This document shows positions 32,930 to 56,870 of a stretch of DNA of 64,000 bases, in pieces. Numbering within the stretch: the first letter of the stretch is position 1; every line of letters starts with the position of its first letter. The position numbers and the translations under genes were made by a program. The notes beneath the pieces are model-generated. The model saw only the letters and a program-made list of their open reading frames with translations, had not been told where the DNA came from and searched no databases. Source of the stretch: Eublepharis macularius (taxonomy: Eukaryota > Chordata > Lepidosauria > Squamata > Eublepharidae); NCBI RefSeq assembly GCF_028583425.1, contig NC_072793.1, positions 173,734,181 to 173,798,180 on the forward strand, read 5' to 3'.

Positions 32930-33760
32930 GTGTTGAACAGTAGTGTCAGTCTATGGAAGACAGGATACGTTGAAGAGGACTCCCAACCCTTGCAGCAAGA
33001 AATCCAAGCTCTCTTGAGTAAATAGGTCTTTACTGAGCTATCACAGGCTTCTTGGTACATATGTCCATAGGTTACACAGAAGCAATTAAAGGTGTCTGGC
33101 TGTACATAGGTCTCTTGTTAAGAATGACGCAGTGAGCAGAACCCTTTCACATGTTCCCCCCACCCTTCCGGCTCTTCCGGCCGCATACCATCAGTAGCGG
33201 GACGGAAGGAGCTGTCCCAAGGCCGCTGCGGCGAGCCATCCGAGATAAGGGCTCGCTCATCTTGGGATCTGGAAAGCAACAGGGAGCAGGTGGAAGAGGC
33301 GATTGCAACATATCATACACGGAATAACAATATGGCGGGACAGTGGGCAACAGACCTGACAAGTAACAAGAAGCCTGTCTTTGGTGACTCATGCAGGTTG
33401 CATGGTAGCAAGCACTTGCTATCCAGCCAGACCCGATGAGTCCTTCCTCAAAGCCCAAAGAAGCCCTGAAAAGGGCCCTGCCACTTCACCTTGCCTCTTA
33501 CTGACAGAAACAAAGACTTCAACCAGCAATACTGTTGTGGTTGCCTACTAACAGCTACGTATGCACTTTCCCTTAAAGCTACAGCACTGCTTCTATTATG
33601 TGCAGGAAAGGGTTAAATCCCAGTATGTTTTTTTCAGGCGTCAGATTTTGCTGCAATTCTGGGGCTTTTCTCAAGTTTGTAGCAAGATCTGTCTTTTCTG
33701 TTCATGGCTCCTGTCTCCACATTTAAGTATTCACAGATTTAAATATATAAAGAGTTAAAC
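32930..33760. other. Spacer; no gene seen
   Basis: Repeat-like texture without recognisable ends or domains. Confidence 0.35.
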
Positions 33761-33764
33761 ACAG

Positions 33765-33905
33765 GGCTTTTTTTCAGCAGGAACACGGTGGAACGGAGTT
33801 CCGGAACCTCTTGAAAATGGTCACATGGCTGGTGGCCCCGCCCCCTGATCTCCAGACAGAGGGGAGTTGAGATTGCCCTCCAGGGGCAATCAAGATTTTT
33901 CTGCA
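33765..33905 (+). mobile_element. hAT-like MITE fragment (CAGGGCTTTTTTTC)
   Basis: Starts CAGGGCTTTTTTTCAGCAGG, the usual 5' terminus of a common squamate short element, then GAACGGAGTTCCGGAACCTC. The 3' end is missing. hAT assignment is by the CAGGG terminus only. Confidence 0.5.
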
Positions 33906-34459
33906 AATCTATGTCCCCCCCCCTTTGTTGGAAAACCTCACTTCAGTGTAAGTAGTCCTAATTTTCAGCTATAAGCATCCACACCTCTGAAACACTTGTG
34001 AATTAGAGAGGCTACAAATGGGCTCCTTACCTATTCTAAATATTCTGTGAAACAATGCAGGTGGGGGAACATCACAACCTTCTTTGTCTTCTCACAGGGT
34101 GATTGTTGTGGGGATGTTTTGTATTGCATTGCACTGAACTTTTAAATATCGGGAACTGTTGATGATTTTAATGTAAAATGTTCCCTGTTGTCAGCCACCC
34201 TGAGAGTGGGGTATAAATATCATAAATAAATAATAATAATGATACACTTTGTAAACCGCTCTGAGTGGGCGTTAAGTTGTCCTGAAGGGTGGTGCATGTT
34301 TGCTGTTGTTTTCTCTGCCTTTTTATCACTAACAAGATCTTCAAGCTGGAGGTCACTGCACCATCTCACCCACACCTTCCCTGTATTTACTTTAATCCCA
34401 GCTCCCTTGTCCTCCTTAAGGGAACAAAGTGAAGTGGATTTGGTTTAGTTTAGTGTGTT

Positions 34460-34850
34460 TACTTGGATACAGTCCCCCTTTTAAATCTCCCCTCACCACA
34501 GTCTCACACTGACCCAAAGAAACCCTCCCCAACATTCCCACACTGGCCACTACCCCAGGAGCAGGCTGGCCAGCCGTCCCCCATTGTTCCCTGTGATGGG
34601 AACTTTTAAACTCTCTTTCTCCGGGCAATTATGCACAGCCCAGGGGTGCCACAATGGTGGGCACACTCCTGAGTGTGAGCTTGTCCCTGTGAAAGAGCAC
34701 CTGAACCACAGACACCCTCCCCCAAATTCCCCCACCACCTACAGAGATGGCTGTCCAGCCAACCCCATTGTTCCATATGATGGAACCAACTGCACAACAA
34801 AGAATAAAACACAAACACACACTGAATAAAGTTTTTTAAAAAATATTTTC
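34460..34850. repeat. Two diverged copies of a ~215-bp direct repeat
   Basis: CAGCCGTCCCCCATTGTTCC then TGTGATGGAA (~34,570) recurs as CCAACCCCATTGTTCC then ATATGATGGAA (~34,760), with matching upstream CCCTCCCC...ATTCCCC text. Confidence 0.5.
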
Positions 34851-35340
34851 TCACTTTCAAAGTACAAGTAGGCAAAGTATTGTGACACATTACACCAGCA
34901 GTCCCCCACTCAGAAAAATAACACAACTCACTTAACATCAGAGAATCACAAAAACACAGATGTAGGTTATACAGCAGGGGGGCATACCAAAGGGCATTCC
35001 ACCATTCCCCTACACTAAAATAACAACCCACTTCACATTAAAGAATCACAAAACACAATTCCTGTCAAAAACACTTTATTTATTGAACAGCTCAACTTTA
35101 GGTTACACAGCAGGGGGCCACAACAAAGGGCATGCCAGCAGTCTCTTACACAAAAATAACACATCTCACTTCACATTAAAGAATCACAAAAACACAATTG
35201 CTGTCAAAAACTATTTCTTTAACTGCTTTAAGTTACACAGTAGGAGGGCACAACAGGGCATGAAAGCAGTCTGCTACACAAAATAACACAACTCACATCA
35301 CTGTTTTTGACAGCAATTGTGTTTGGGTGATTCTCTGATG
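34850..35340. repeat. Tandem repeat, ~100-140-bp unit
   Basis: AAAGAATCACAAAA blocks near 34,942, 35,039 and 35,178, each preceded by TTACACAGCAGGGGGCCACA-like text. The right end (35,300-35,335) carries the same block inverted. Confidence 0.55.
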
Positions 35341-35797
35341 CCCCCCCTCCAGACTCCCGGAAATCCGGGAGAAGGTTTTCTCATTGAAAACAATGGCCGA
35401 ATTGTTTCGGCAATCTCTGTTTCAGCATTACCGAAATTTTTCAGTATTCAGAAAAAGTTTCAGTAATACTGAAAAAAAACCAGAACGGCCCTGATTCGGT
35501 ATTTTTAACCTAATCAGAATACCGAATTGCACACCTCTAACCAAATTATGAATTAAATATGTGCTATTCTAATTCTGTGTTAATTTTCACACACCATCTG
35601 TTGGTATTTAACCAAACAAACCAAATGGAGTTGGAATTAAAATTAAAAATTTCAATTTACTATATGTTAAAGTTATAAACAAACACAACAGTGAGCTGAA
35701 ATTAGGAGATCTCTATCCTCCCTTCCCCCAAACCCCGGCAATTAATGCTAACTTAAATTATAGGACTTAGTAAAATGTTTCTTGTAAAGCGTAACAT

Positions 35798-47764
<11,967 letters not shown>

Positions 47765-47929
47765 CTTGACCCCAGAGCTTCTTGCTCAGCTGCCAAGTCC
47801 TTTCTGAGGGCTCCTAAGTCCTACAAAGGCAAGAAAACGCTTTCTTAGCAAAGGCAAGAGAAAAATCACTGAACTTTAGAAAAAATATCAAAAGCAGAAT
47901 ATATAACAAAGGGACCTTAGACAGTAAAC

Positions 47930-49000
47930 ATAATATCAGAAACAGAATAACAGAGTAACATTAGAGACATAATATCAAAACCAAAATATAAGGCAAAATA
48001 TTAAAACTACATATTTCTCCTCTCCATCCCCCACTTAATTATGCTAAAACACATTATACTCACCATTTAATATTCAACATTTTAAGAAAAAACCTCTCTT
48101 ATCTTTCAGCCACATAGACAAAAAAAGTTCCATTTTTCCTGCAATTCTGAAATTGGCCTGTTATGCATATAGGAAGTTAATTTAGCCATTGACACATATA
48201 CATACAATTTATTCATCCATTCAGTCACACCAGGACAGAGTTCCACCTTTCAGTTTGTTGTATATACTACTCTCGCCATCGTCACCATATATTTAAAGAG
48301 TTCACTATGTTCTTCTCTAATATTCCTTGGTAAAATATAACATATTTTGGGGTCTAGCACAAAGCGAAGCTTTAATACCTTTTGCATCTCTTTATATATT
48401 TTTAGCTAATATCTTCTTGCTTTCTTGCATGTCCACCACATATGATAAAATGTTGCACATATACATTGACATTTCCAGCACCTTCCACTATAGTCCTTAC
48501 TAGCTCTTCAATTTCCTTAGGAGTAATATACCATCTAAAAACATTTTATACCAGTTCTCCCTTAACATTTGACAATCTGTACATTTAACTCCTTTAGTCC
48601 ATAAAGATTCTTATTGGCTCATAGAGATATTTTCTTCACAGGTTTCTTCGAAGACAAGATGGCACTCATTTTTTGAGAGATGGACTATTAAGAATATGGT
48701 TTCAATGTAGAAACAGACTAAGTCTGCCAACTTCACCAATTGTGTCACCAATAGACTATGATATTACTACAAAAAACAGAATTGATCATATAAATTATGA
48801 ATATATGATGGACAAACAGAAAAATAAAAACATGGAAAGAAATTCATGTTTAAAGAAAAAACATTCCATGGTTGATGTATCATCAAGTGGTGTCCAAATT
48901 CAAAGAGTAACTATCCAAAGAAGGTGGTCAATTAAGAGAAAAAAAGTGTTCGAACAACTAATCAATGAAGATCCAAACACTTTACCTTCTAGCTTCTTCA
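47930..49000. repeat. L1 LINE ORF2 fragment with inverted 5' part
   Basis: 47,930-48,640 on the minus strand encodes the L1 ORF2 C-terminus (CATFYHMWWTCKKA). 48,650-49,000 on the plus strand encodes a more N-terminal ORF2 part (FLRDGLLRIWFQCRNRLSL). Opposite orientations meeting at ~48,645 fit a twin-primed, 5'-inverted insertion. Degenerate. Confidence 0.65.
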
Positions 49001-49004
49001 AGGA

Positions 49005-50186
49005 CTATCTCTTCCCTTGTGAGCTGAGCCCTTTCTCAGAGCTCCGCACAGGTCCAGGTTCTGAAAGAAAAAGCAGGGCTTTTGTGGCTGAGAACAATCT
49101 TTTATTTATTTATTCATTCATTCATTGGTCAAATCCACATTCACCCATTACCCGCATGTTTATCGGATATCTTCCGTTTGCCTCCAATCCGTGATTTTTT
49201 CCTCTTCGTTCACATTCCTGCTTCCAATCCATCTTTCTCATGCATCCCTCCGGTCACATGGCTGCTCGAAAACTGCTTTTTTGGGCGGGACCTTTTTTTC
49301 CCGCCCATTTTTTTAAAAATTTTTTTAGCGCTTTTCCGTTATTTTGATCTTGCCTTATAAAGAAACATCATTGAAGATAATGATGCCTCTCTTTCCACCA
49401 CTGACAGCACTGATGGCTCTCTCCCGTTTCTTTTTTGGAAATTTGGAAGCATGTGGGAAGCTTTCGTGGGCATTTCCTATGCAGGACAGTTCAGTGCCTG
49501 AATTTTACTGAAGTTTCACTTCCTTGGAGTGTCATTATTTCGATATTTCGTAATTTCGATATTACAGTAATATAAAATAAAAAAAATAAAAAACAGTTAA
49601 AAAGGAAGTTTCGCGAGTCCATTCTGAGGATGGATTCACCCCAAAATGATTTTTCAAACTACCAGATTTGATTCAGAAACAGCATAATCAATAAATCCAA
49701 TGCTATGAAGTCAAAAATAGTCTTTTGCAGACTACGGAGCACTTGCAAGTTGAATCAGCCAATAGGAACTCTCGGAATGGCCGGAGAGACAGGAAGGGGG
49801 TGGTTTTTTAAAAAACCGCGTAAATTCCGCATTTGTCCGTTCACGGCCACCGTGAAACTCCCATTGAAAACCTGTGACCACATATTCGGGAGAAATGCGA
49901 ATAAAATGCGTCTGTTTAATGAGGTAATGTGACCGGCACTCGGGATTGCGTGGGGAATGCGGGGAACATGCGACTTAGAATGAGTAATGTGGATTTGCCC
50001 ATTCATTCATGCTTCTATTCTGCTCTCCACACAAGTGGGCTCAGGGCAGATCACACCATTTAAAACACAATACATCTTACTATATAATTGAGTAAGCGTA
50101 TTCAAGATGCTGGTGGCTGTAATTTATATAATGCCAGTTATTAAAGTTATATATTCATTGATATTCATGCACTGAGCACTTTAACA
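49005..50186. other. Gene B first intron; no gene
   Basis: 49,000-49,090 is paralogous to 27,365-27,470 upstream of the gene A module 2 SCAN. The remainder is AT-rich with A-runs at 49,565-49,600 and has no recognised feature. Confidence 0.45.
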
Positions 50187-50279
50187 TCCTATAACATAAT
50201 TCATTAAACGGGTTTCCGACAACTCACTGGCTTAGGCAGAGCAGGTGCAGTTTGTGTGCCTGAAGGAAGGACTTCCCAC

Positions 50280-50760
50280 CCCCCTTCCTTGCTCTTCCTT
50301 GCTTTGATAGGCTGGGGAAGCAAAGGGCCTGCCTGTCAAACCGCTTGCTCTAATCAGGATGGCCAGCTGCAGGAGGGGCAGCCCCTTCCCTTCCCTGCCC
50401 CGCTGAGGTCGGCTGCAGGAGCAAGCCTGCCTGCCTGTCAAGCCAGGCCAGGCTGCAGGAGGAGCAGCCATTTGCCTTCCCTTCCCAGCCAGGATGGGCA
50501 ACAGGGACAAGCCCACTCATTTGTCAAGCCTGCGGCTAGGCTGCAGGAGGGGCAGCAGCTTCCCTTCCCAGCCAGCATCGGCTACAGGGACAAGCCTGCC
50601 CACCTGTCACACTGCAGCCAGGCAGCTGGAGGGATGGCAGCTTCCCTTTCCTTCCCTGCTGGGATCAGATTCAGGGACAAGTCTGCCCACCTGGCAAGCT
50701 GGCAGCCAGGCTTGCAGCTGGGATTGAGAAGGGCAGGATGGGCAGCCTTTCCCTGCCCCA
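50280..50760. repeat. GC-rich minisatellite inside Helitron H3
   Basis: Units of ~70-85 bp built from GCTGCAGGAGGGGCAGC, CTTCCCTTCCCAGCC and CAGGGACAAGCCTGCCCACC. Confidence 0.7.
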
Positions 50761-51104
50761 CTACGGTTGCAGCCAGGCAGGAATACTGGCCCATGTGGGC
50801 AGCCCTCCCAAGCTCCTGCTGGCCCACTTGTTGCAAGGAGGCCATGAGACTGCAGGGCCTGTGGGGGCAGGGCGGAGCGGGGCAACCAGAGTAGCACTGG
50901 CACCCTGGCCTCGCCAGGCAGGGGGTGGGACCAAACCAGCCACACTCTGCAGAATTTCCTTAAAGGGCCAGGGAGGGGCTGCGGGCATGGCAAAATCCAG
51001 CAGCTCCAGAGAATCATCCCTCACGAGTGAGAGGCTGGGATATCCTGTAGGTAAGTAGAACCTGGTTGGGTGTGTGTGTGCTGCCTAACCTGTACTCCCC
51101 GTGT

Positions 51105-51325
51105 GGGGTTGCCAGCTCCAGGTTGTGAAATTCCTGCAGATTTTGAGAGCTGAAACTGGGAGGAGAGGCTTTAGGAGGGAAGGAAACTCAGTACGGTATA
51201 ATTCCATAGAGTGCACCCTTTAAAGGAGCCATTTTCTCCAGGGGAACTGATCTCTGTCAGCTGAAGCTCAGTTCTAATACCAGGAGAACACCAGCCGCCA
51301 CCTGGAGGCTGGCAACCCCATCCCT
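51105..51325 (-). mobile_element. GGGGTTGCCAG-type short inverted-repeat element
   Basis: Ends GGGGTTGCCAGCTCCAGG and CCTGGAGGCTGGCAACCCC. Minus relative to 15,177. A partial second copy starts at ~51,590. Confidence 0.6.
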
Positions 51326-51879
51326 GCGCCTAACGTGAGGGTCCCTGAGGGGAAGGCAGAAGCTCCAGGGGTGCTTACATCTGAGTAGACCGTCTTACAG
51401 TTCTCCATGCTCCATTGTTGTCTTCTCCATCACTGGGGGGAGGGGGGCAAGGAAAAATCCAGACAGGCCCCAGGAGCTCCAGAGAACCATCCATCAGGTG
51501 TGAGAGGCTGGGATATCCCGTGGGTGGCTGGAGCCTGTTGGTGGAGGGCTGCAGAGTCTTTCAACAGCCTAACCACTACTCCCTGTGTGGGGTTGCCAGC
51601 TCCAGGTTGTGAGATTCCTGGAGATTTTCAGAATTGACACTGGGGAGGGCAGTTTGGGATGGACCACAGCATGACAAGTTAATTCCCAATTCTGACAAAG
51701 TCTTTACCCAAAAAAAAGGTATATAAAGAAATCTCAACATTGATGACTGATCATTCTATTTCGTAATTTTAAAAAAACCAACCAACAATAGCTTTCTAGA
51801 GCCCATTGTATTTTTTCCACTATGGGCTATGTTTCTAGTAAAATTATAAAAATTATAAAATTAGATTAGAATTTTCCAC

Positions 51880-52217
51880 TGTGTATTGTAGAACTACTGA
51901 TGTATTGTGGGGACTTTTGTCGGTATTGTTGTGCTGATTACCCGCGATTATCCCTTTTCGTTGTTAGGGATCAGGAGCAGAGTAGGTGGCAATGCCCGCC
52001 CGCCCCCCCCCCTTCTCCAGCCTGTATCAGATATGGAGCAGGTAGCAAAGCCCACCACCCCTTCATGTGGCCCAGATCAGGCATGGAGGAGGTGGCAATG
52101 CCCACCCCCCCCTTCACCAGCCAGGATCAGTGACAGAGGAGGAGGGAATGCCTGCCTGTCCACCCTCCCCTTTCTAGAGCCCGTTGTATTTCTTCCCACA
52201 ACAGGCTTTGTTGCTAG
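51880..52217 (+). mobile_element. Helitron 3' portion
   Basis: TTTCTAGAGCCCGTTGTA, hairpin partner ACAACAGGCTTTG, TTGCTAG, then T at 52218. Inside are three GGTGGCAATGCCC-type units of ~55-60 bp. No TCCTATAAC start; it lies immediately beside H3. Confidence 0.65.
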
Positions 52218-52424
52218 TTACTAAATACAATTCCATAAAACACATAAAAGCATTACAAAATCATAGAGTTTGATATAAAATTACAATAGTTTTGGATTAC
52301 AATATTTTTTGAAATGAAAACCTGGAAATAACATGGTTGAATTAAACCTTTCCCAGCCAAAATGCTCCGAGAACACCACGGAACAGACCAGAAGGGGAAA
52401 TAAATAAATTCCTTCATTACTTGC

Positions 52425-52690
52425 CTATTTTTAGAAAGTTCTCAGGCGCTGCCTCCTCCCCCTTTCGCCCAATAACACTGGCCATGGAACACACAACTGG
52501 GACACTGGAGCAGGAAGTGACTCTCCCCGGTCAGGTGGCCTCCCCCCCCCCCCCCGTTCTGGCCTCTCTAGGAAGGGAGACTCTGTTCCTTTAACCCTTA
52601 GGCGGACTCTCCAGAAAGCGAAAAGGACTCGCCTCTGGCTTCGCCCTGCCAGAGGGTGCATTTGAGCATTGGATTAAAATAAAACCATCC
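52425..52690 (-). promoter_or_regulatory. Proposed first exon/promoter of gene B, GC donor
   Basis: In reverse this is clearly paralogous to 55,920-56,192: TGCACCCTCTGGCAGGGCGA, AGAGAGGCCAGA, AGGCCACCTGACC, TCACTTCCTGCTCCAGTGTC and GCAGCGCCTGA. It ends AATAG|GCAAGTAATG, where the plus-strand copy has ACAG|GTAAGTAATG, i.e. a GC-AG donor in an otherwise strong consensus. It points toward gene B. Confidence 0.6.
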
Positions 52691-52694
52691 TCAC

Positions 52695-53855
52695 CTTCGA
52701 GATCATTTTCTGAGTATATACACAGCACTAGGATTTTGTTATAAAGTCCCCCCCCCAAACTCACCATCAAATCACATGTCATGTCCATAGCCACAGAGTG
52801 CCCCACAAAAATCCCAAACCCACTGCTTTGAGGGACCACCATAGCTCAACAATGGGGCTCCAAAGTAGGAATCTTCAGGTTTCTTGTGTTCACTCATGTG
52901 GCCATGGATGTGTTGAGTGATATGAGGACAAGTTTTGGGGGACCCAAGTAAAAATCCTGAGGAATGAGCTGTGCCTTGGATCCACTTTTTTGCTCCGTGG
53001 TAGTGCCAGAACACACAGGTGTCAGAACACCTCTACTGCTCCTTTCCCCCATCCTTACAGCAATCCTGCAAGGCAAGCTGGGGGGATCACCACGTCTGAA
53101 TCAGCAGAGAGTGACACCTGTTTTGGCTTCCATGCTCTTTTTGATCCCCCTGAGTTGATCACTTTCCACCTCCAGGCAGACCTCTACCTGGATCAGAGAT
53201 CAGCATACAGCCCCCACTGCTCTTCCGAGTTTCTCGGCTTCAAGTGTCAGTCTCTGCCGTGGTCTCGTTTCTCCCAAGGGACACCTCTTCTCCCTTGGCC
53301 CTGCTCTACAGCCTTGTCTAAAGGAAGAGGGTTGGCATTGGAAGTCCTGCTAGACGTGATTGCTGTGATCCCCGGAAGGGGTCTGGTCAGCAGCTGCTGG
53401 CTGGTTTGCTCACTGTGGTGAGATTTGGGGGATCTGCCTGCCATGCCCTGTGGGAGCTACCACCTTGAGAGGCCCCACAGGAAATGTCCAGACTGGAAGC
53501 TGTTGGTTAGGATCCCATGCGGCAAAGACGTGCCCATATCTTGTTGTGGGGAGGGGGAAGAGGCTCTTCTTTTGGGCTTAAACCAGGATCACACAACCCT
53601 TGTGTCCAGTACTGGAATGCACTTGACGTGAAGCTGCCTCTTAAGTGTGCTGAAGCTTCCCTTAGTGTATTGTGTGGTGACTGGATTCCTCCAGGGGGCT
53701 CCAATCTGTTAGAAGCACATCCTCCCCCCCCCCCCCCGCATTGTAACCGCTGCCCTAGTTGCTGATCCACTTCCAGACCCTGTTCGTACTGTTAAAGTCC
53801 TAAAAAGTTTGGGACTGGGGCATCCAAAGGACTACGAGCTCCTGTACATTTCTCT
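52695..53855. other. Spacer between genes B and C; no gene seen
   Basis: Short overlapping frames without domains. C- and G-runs at 52,540 and 53,727. Possible decayed LINE text near 53,160-53,420. Confidence 0.4.
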
Positions 53856-53859
53856 GTAT

Positions 53860-54290
53860 AAACTGAGATCTTCTTCATAGGCCCTGCCTTCATTTGCTGC
53901 TCTCCACAGGAACAGGGCCTTTTCAGGTGTGGCACCCCCAGGTGTGAAATAGCCTCTTCTCAGTCATTTGCTGGTTGACCTTCTTGTATCAGTAGCCCAC
54001 TTCTATACCTGACAAACTTAAGTTTACACATCAGCTCTGCTTGACATTGTATTTTTGTTGCTGCTTACTGTTTGCATTCGTTTATTATACATTGTGTTTC
54101 TTTTGCAGTATGTGTTTGTTGTCGCTGAAATATTGCTTGCTCGATTGACTGTTTCAGGGGTTTTTTTTACCTTTAAAGTAGACAACGCAATTCTAAGGAG
54201 ACTTGTTGCAGTTTTTAAGGTTAAAATAGGATGCATTACATACTACCCAAGTATCTGTTTTAATTTCTGTGTGTAAAACTGAAAGCAAGT
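53860..54290 (+). repeat. L2-type LINE 3' UTR
   Basis: CTGCTCTCCACAGGAACAGG, CCTTTTCAGGTGTGGCACCC and TGAAATAGCCTCTTCTCAG, then T-rich sequence. Confidence 0.55.
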
Positions 54291-54299
54291 ATTTTGCCT

Positions 54300-54890
54300 C
54301 GCTCTTTCAAGGATTTAGAATTCTCGCCTAAGACAGACAACTCGCACCACAAACAAAACCCAGGCTTTCTATCCATTGTTAAAAACTAAGGTATAATGTT
54401 ACATGGAATGGTGAATGGGTGATTTCATGCCCAGAACCACCTTTGAACAATTGGAACAGAGTTCGCTACACATATTCATTGGAGAAAGTGTTGTCCTATG
54501 GTAACGTTATACCGATTGAGGTTACAAGCCAGAAGGCTGCTCACGCAATTGCATCCACATAAGCCACCCACACCCTCTTACTCCTGCATTTCTCAGTTTT
54601 GGATTTCAGTGAAACTATCTTGTCTGCAAAGGCTCTGGTAGGAATCTTAGAATTTGTAATTCATTTTACATTCAAGTTTTATATGTGCTAGTGTTCTTTG
54701 TACCTTCGTACTAATTTATGTAATGGTTTCAATAATAATTAAGATTATTTCTGAATAAAGGTTTAAAAGATAATACTGAGTATCCATTGGCAGCGATACA
54801 AGGCTTTCAACAATACCCGGAATAAATAAATTCCTAGTCTCCTAGGTCCAGAGGCTGGTACTCAGTAAAGAGCGATCATTAGAAGACAGA
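54300..54890. other. Spacer; part resembles 24,535-24,640
   Basis: GATACAAGGCTTTCAACAAT followed by GGAATAAATAAATTCCTAG pairs with GATACAAGGTTTTCATTTTA and GGAATAAATAAACTTC at 24,560, so both are copies of an unclassified repeat end. No gene. Confidence 0.45.
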
Positions 54891-54892
54891 AA

Positions 54893-55000
54893 AGAGCAAG
54901 AATCCAGTAGCACCTATAAGATGAACAAAATTTGTGGTAGGGTATGAGCTTTTGTGAGCCACAGCTCACTTCTTCAGATACAGCTAGAATGTGAGTTCAT
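54893..55000 (+). repeat. AGTCCAG-family repeat
   Basis: AGCAAGAATCCAGTAGCACC, AACAAAATTTGTGGTAGGGT, GAGCTTTTGTGAGCCACAGC and CTCACTTCTTCAGATAC. Confidence 0.6.
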
Positions 55001-55449
55001 CTGTCCTTATAATTTGGGTATTGGAATGATTACAAAAGTCTAATGATAATAGCCACTGAATGATAATGGCAAGTGTGATTGAACTGAAAATAATAACAAA
55101 TCTCAAGACAATGCATCCACCTGGACTGAATCAAGACAAAGGCTTCTTGTATCAACAATGCTAATTTCTTTACACCCACTACCCCTCTGCATCCCTCATC
55201 CTATTCAATCAGCCCTCACAGCTCCCCCACAGAAAATACAATTTTGTTTACACTCAGACAACTCACCCAGATTTTTTTTCTTAGACAAAGTTTTTCCAGC
55301 AACCGCAGCAGTACACAAGAGCAATTTTAGTGACAGCCAGTCAACAGCGTAGGATCCTCTTGCATGGCTTCATGAGAAGGGAGAATCACTATAACCACAG
55401 GAACAAGTTGGAGCTAGAGAGATAAGGAGAAGGACAGATCAAGATGGGT

Positions 55450-55830
55450 AGCCGTGTTCGTCTGTCTGGAGCAGTGGAAAAGAGCAAGAGTCCAGTAGTA
55501 ACAACAACATTTGATTTATATACCGCCCTTCAGGACAATTTAATGCCTACTCAAAGCACTTTACAAAGTATGTCATTATTATCCCCACAACAATGAACAC
55601 CCTGTGAGGTGGGTGGGGCTGATAAGAGCTCCAGAGAGCCGTGAGGCCAAGGTCACCCAGCTGGCTTCAAGCGGAGGAGCGGGGAATCAGACCTGGCTCT
55701 CCAGATTAGAGTCCCACGCTCTTAACCACTACACCAAACTGGTTCCTGTAAGTAGAACCTTTAAGTTTTAACAAAATTTGCAGTAGGATATGAGTTTTGG
55801 TGAGCCACAGCTCACTTCTTCAGATACCAA
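55450..55830 (+). repeat. AGTCCAG-family repeat split by a SINE
   Basis: The left part ends AAGAGTCCAGTAG and the right part resumes AGTAGAACCTTTAAG, with CACTTCTTCAGATACC after it. The repeated AGTAG(A)AC looks like the SINE's target duplication. Clear nesting order: the SINE is younger. Confidence 0.65.
55500..55747 (-). repeat. tRNA-derived SINE, nested
   Basis: Minus sense: AACCAGTTTGGTGTAGTGGT head, B-box region, CACCTCACAGGGTGTTCATT and CTGAAGGGCGGTATATAAAT end. Confidence 0.82.
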
Positions 55831-55849
55831 GGACAGTTCCATTAGAGCG

Positions 55850-56192
55850 GAAGGAGGTGGGCTTTCCCCGAGGTGGTGGGTGCGTGATTCTGATGGTGCT
55901 GCCTATAGAATAAAAATGATCCACAGCGTGGCGGTGGTTTGATTTTAATTCAATGTACAAATGCACCCTCTGGCAGGGCGAAGCCAGAACAGGGTCTATT
56001 CTGCTTTCTAGAGAGTCCACCTAAGGGTTAAAGGGAAGGAGTCTCCCTTCCTAGAGAGGCCAGACAAGGGGAGGCCACCTGACCTGGGACAATCACTTCC
56101 TGCTCCAGTGTCCCAGTTGTGTTGGAGTGGCTTGTGTGTTGTTGGGCAAAGAGAAAAGGAGGCAGCGCCTGAATATTTTTTTTGCAACACAG
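55850..56192 (+). promoter_or_regulatory. Proposed first exon/promoter of gene C
   Basis: Inverted paralogue of 52,425-52,690, ending GCAACACAG before the canonical donor GTAAGTAA (56193). Untranslated first exon inferred. Gene C's SCAN acceptor is 3.3 kb downstream. Confidence 0.6.
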
Positions 56193-56204
56193 GTAAGTAA
56201 TGCT

Positions 56205-56350
56205 TGAGGTTGACTCAGCCTTTCATCCTTCCGAGGTCAGTAAAATGAGTACCCAGATTCCTGGGGGTAAAGTGTAGATGTCTGGGGAAGGCGATGGCAA
56301 ACCACCCTGTAAAAAGTCTGCCAAGAAAACGTTGCAAAGGTTGCATTTTG
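56205..56350 (+). repeat. SINE-like repeat
   Basis: GTTGACTCAGCCTTTCATCC, GGTCAGTAAAATGAGTACCC and GGCAAACCACCCTGTAAAAA, a common squamate SINE-type sequence. Confidence 0.55.
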
Positions 56351-56554
56351 CAAAATGCCTTCCAGCTGTTGCCATTATTAACCAGAGGAATCCATTTATC
56401 TGAAGGGCTTTCTGCTTGCTCTCCTGAAAGCCCTCCTTGCTGGGGGTGGTACTGAATTCTTCCTGGAATAAGACATGCACCTTCTGCCATATTTTCTCTG
56501 GGTCATGCCGCTGTCTGCAAACTCTAGCAAAAGGCCTCTGTTTTCGATGTCTGT

Positions 56555-56870
56555 TTTATTTTTATTTTATTTACATTATTTATATTCTGCCTTTCCCAAG
56601 TAGATTCAAGGAGAAATATACAATGCAAGTCAATATGATCAGTACCGGGAATATTCAGTACACAATACAACTGGGTGTGCATTTGAAAGCAAGAATAAAT
56701 CTGAGTATGAAGATGAAACACTACAGAAACAAAACCTACATAATTTGACATGAACATGTTAATCAACACGGAAGTTGTGCATCAACACTGATATATAGAA
56801 CCCACTCTCTGAGCCATTTGACAGCACAGAGCTGTTTGCTGAGTAGAAAGCCCTTCTTAATACTTACAGC
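56555..56870 (-). repeat. LINE family X, minus
   Basis: TTTATATTCTGCCTTTCCCA tail reversed, then ATACAATGCAAGTCAATATG. 56,870-57,830 shows no gene or clear repeat. Confidence 0.5.

Larger units (their letters stand above)
50187..51838 (+). mobile_element. Helitron H3, both termini present
   Basis: 5' TCCTATAACATAATTCATTA preceded by A; 3' GAGCCCATTGTA hairpin CTATGGGCTATG, TTTCTAG, then T. The 1.65-kb interior has a minisatellite (50,280-50,760) and a ~480-bp direct duplication (GAGAGGCTGGGATATCC at ~51,028 and ~51,502). Confidence 0.8.
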
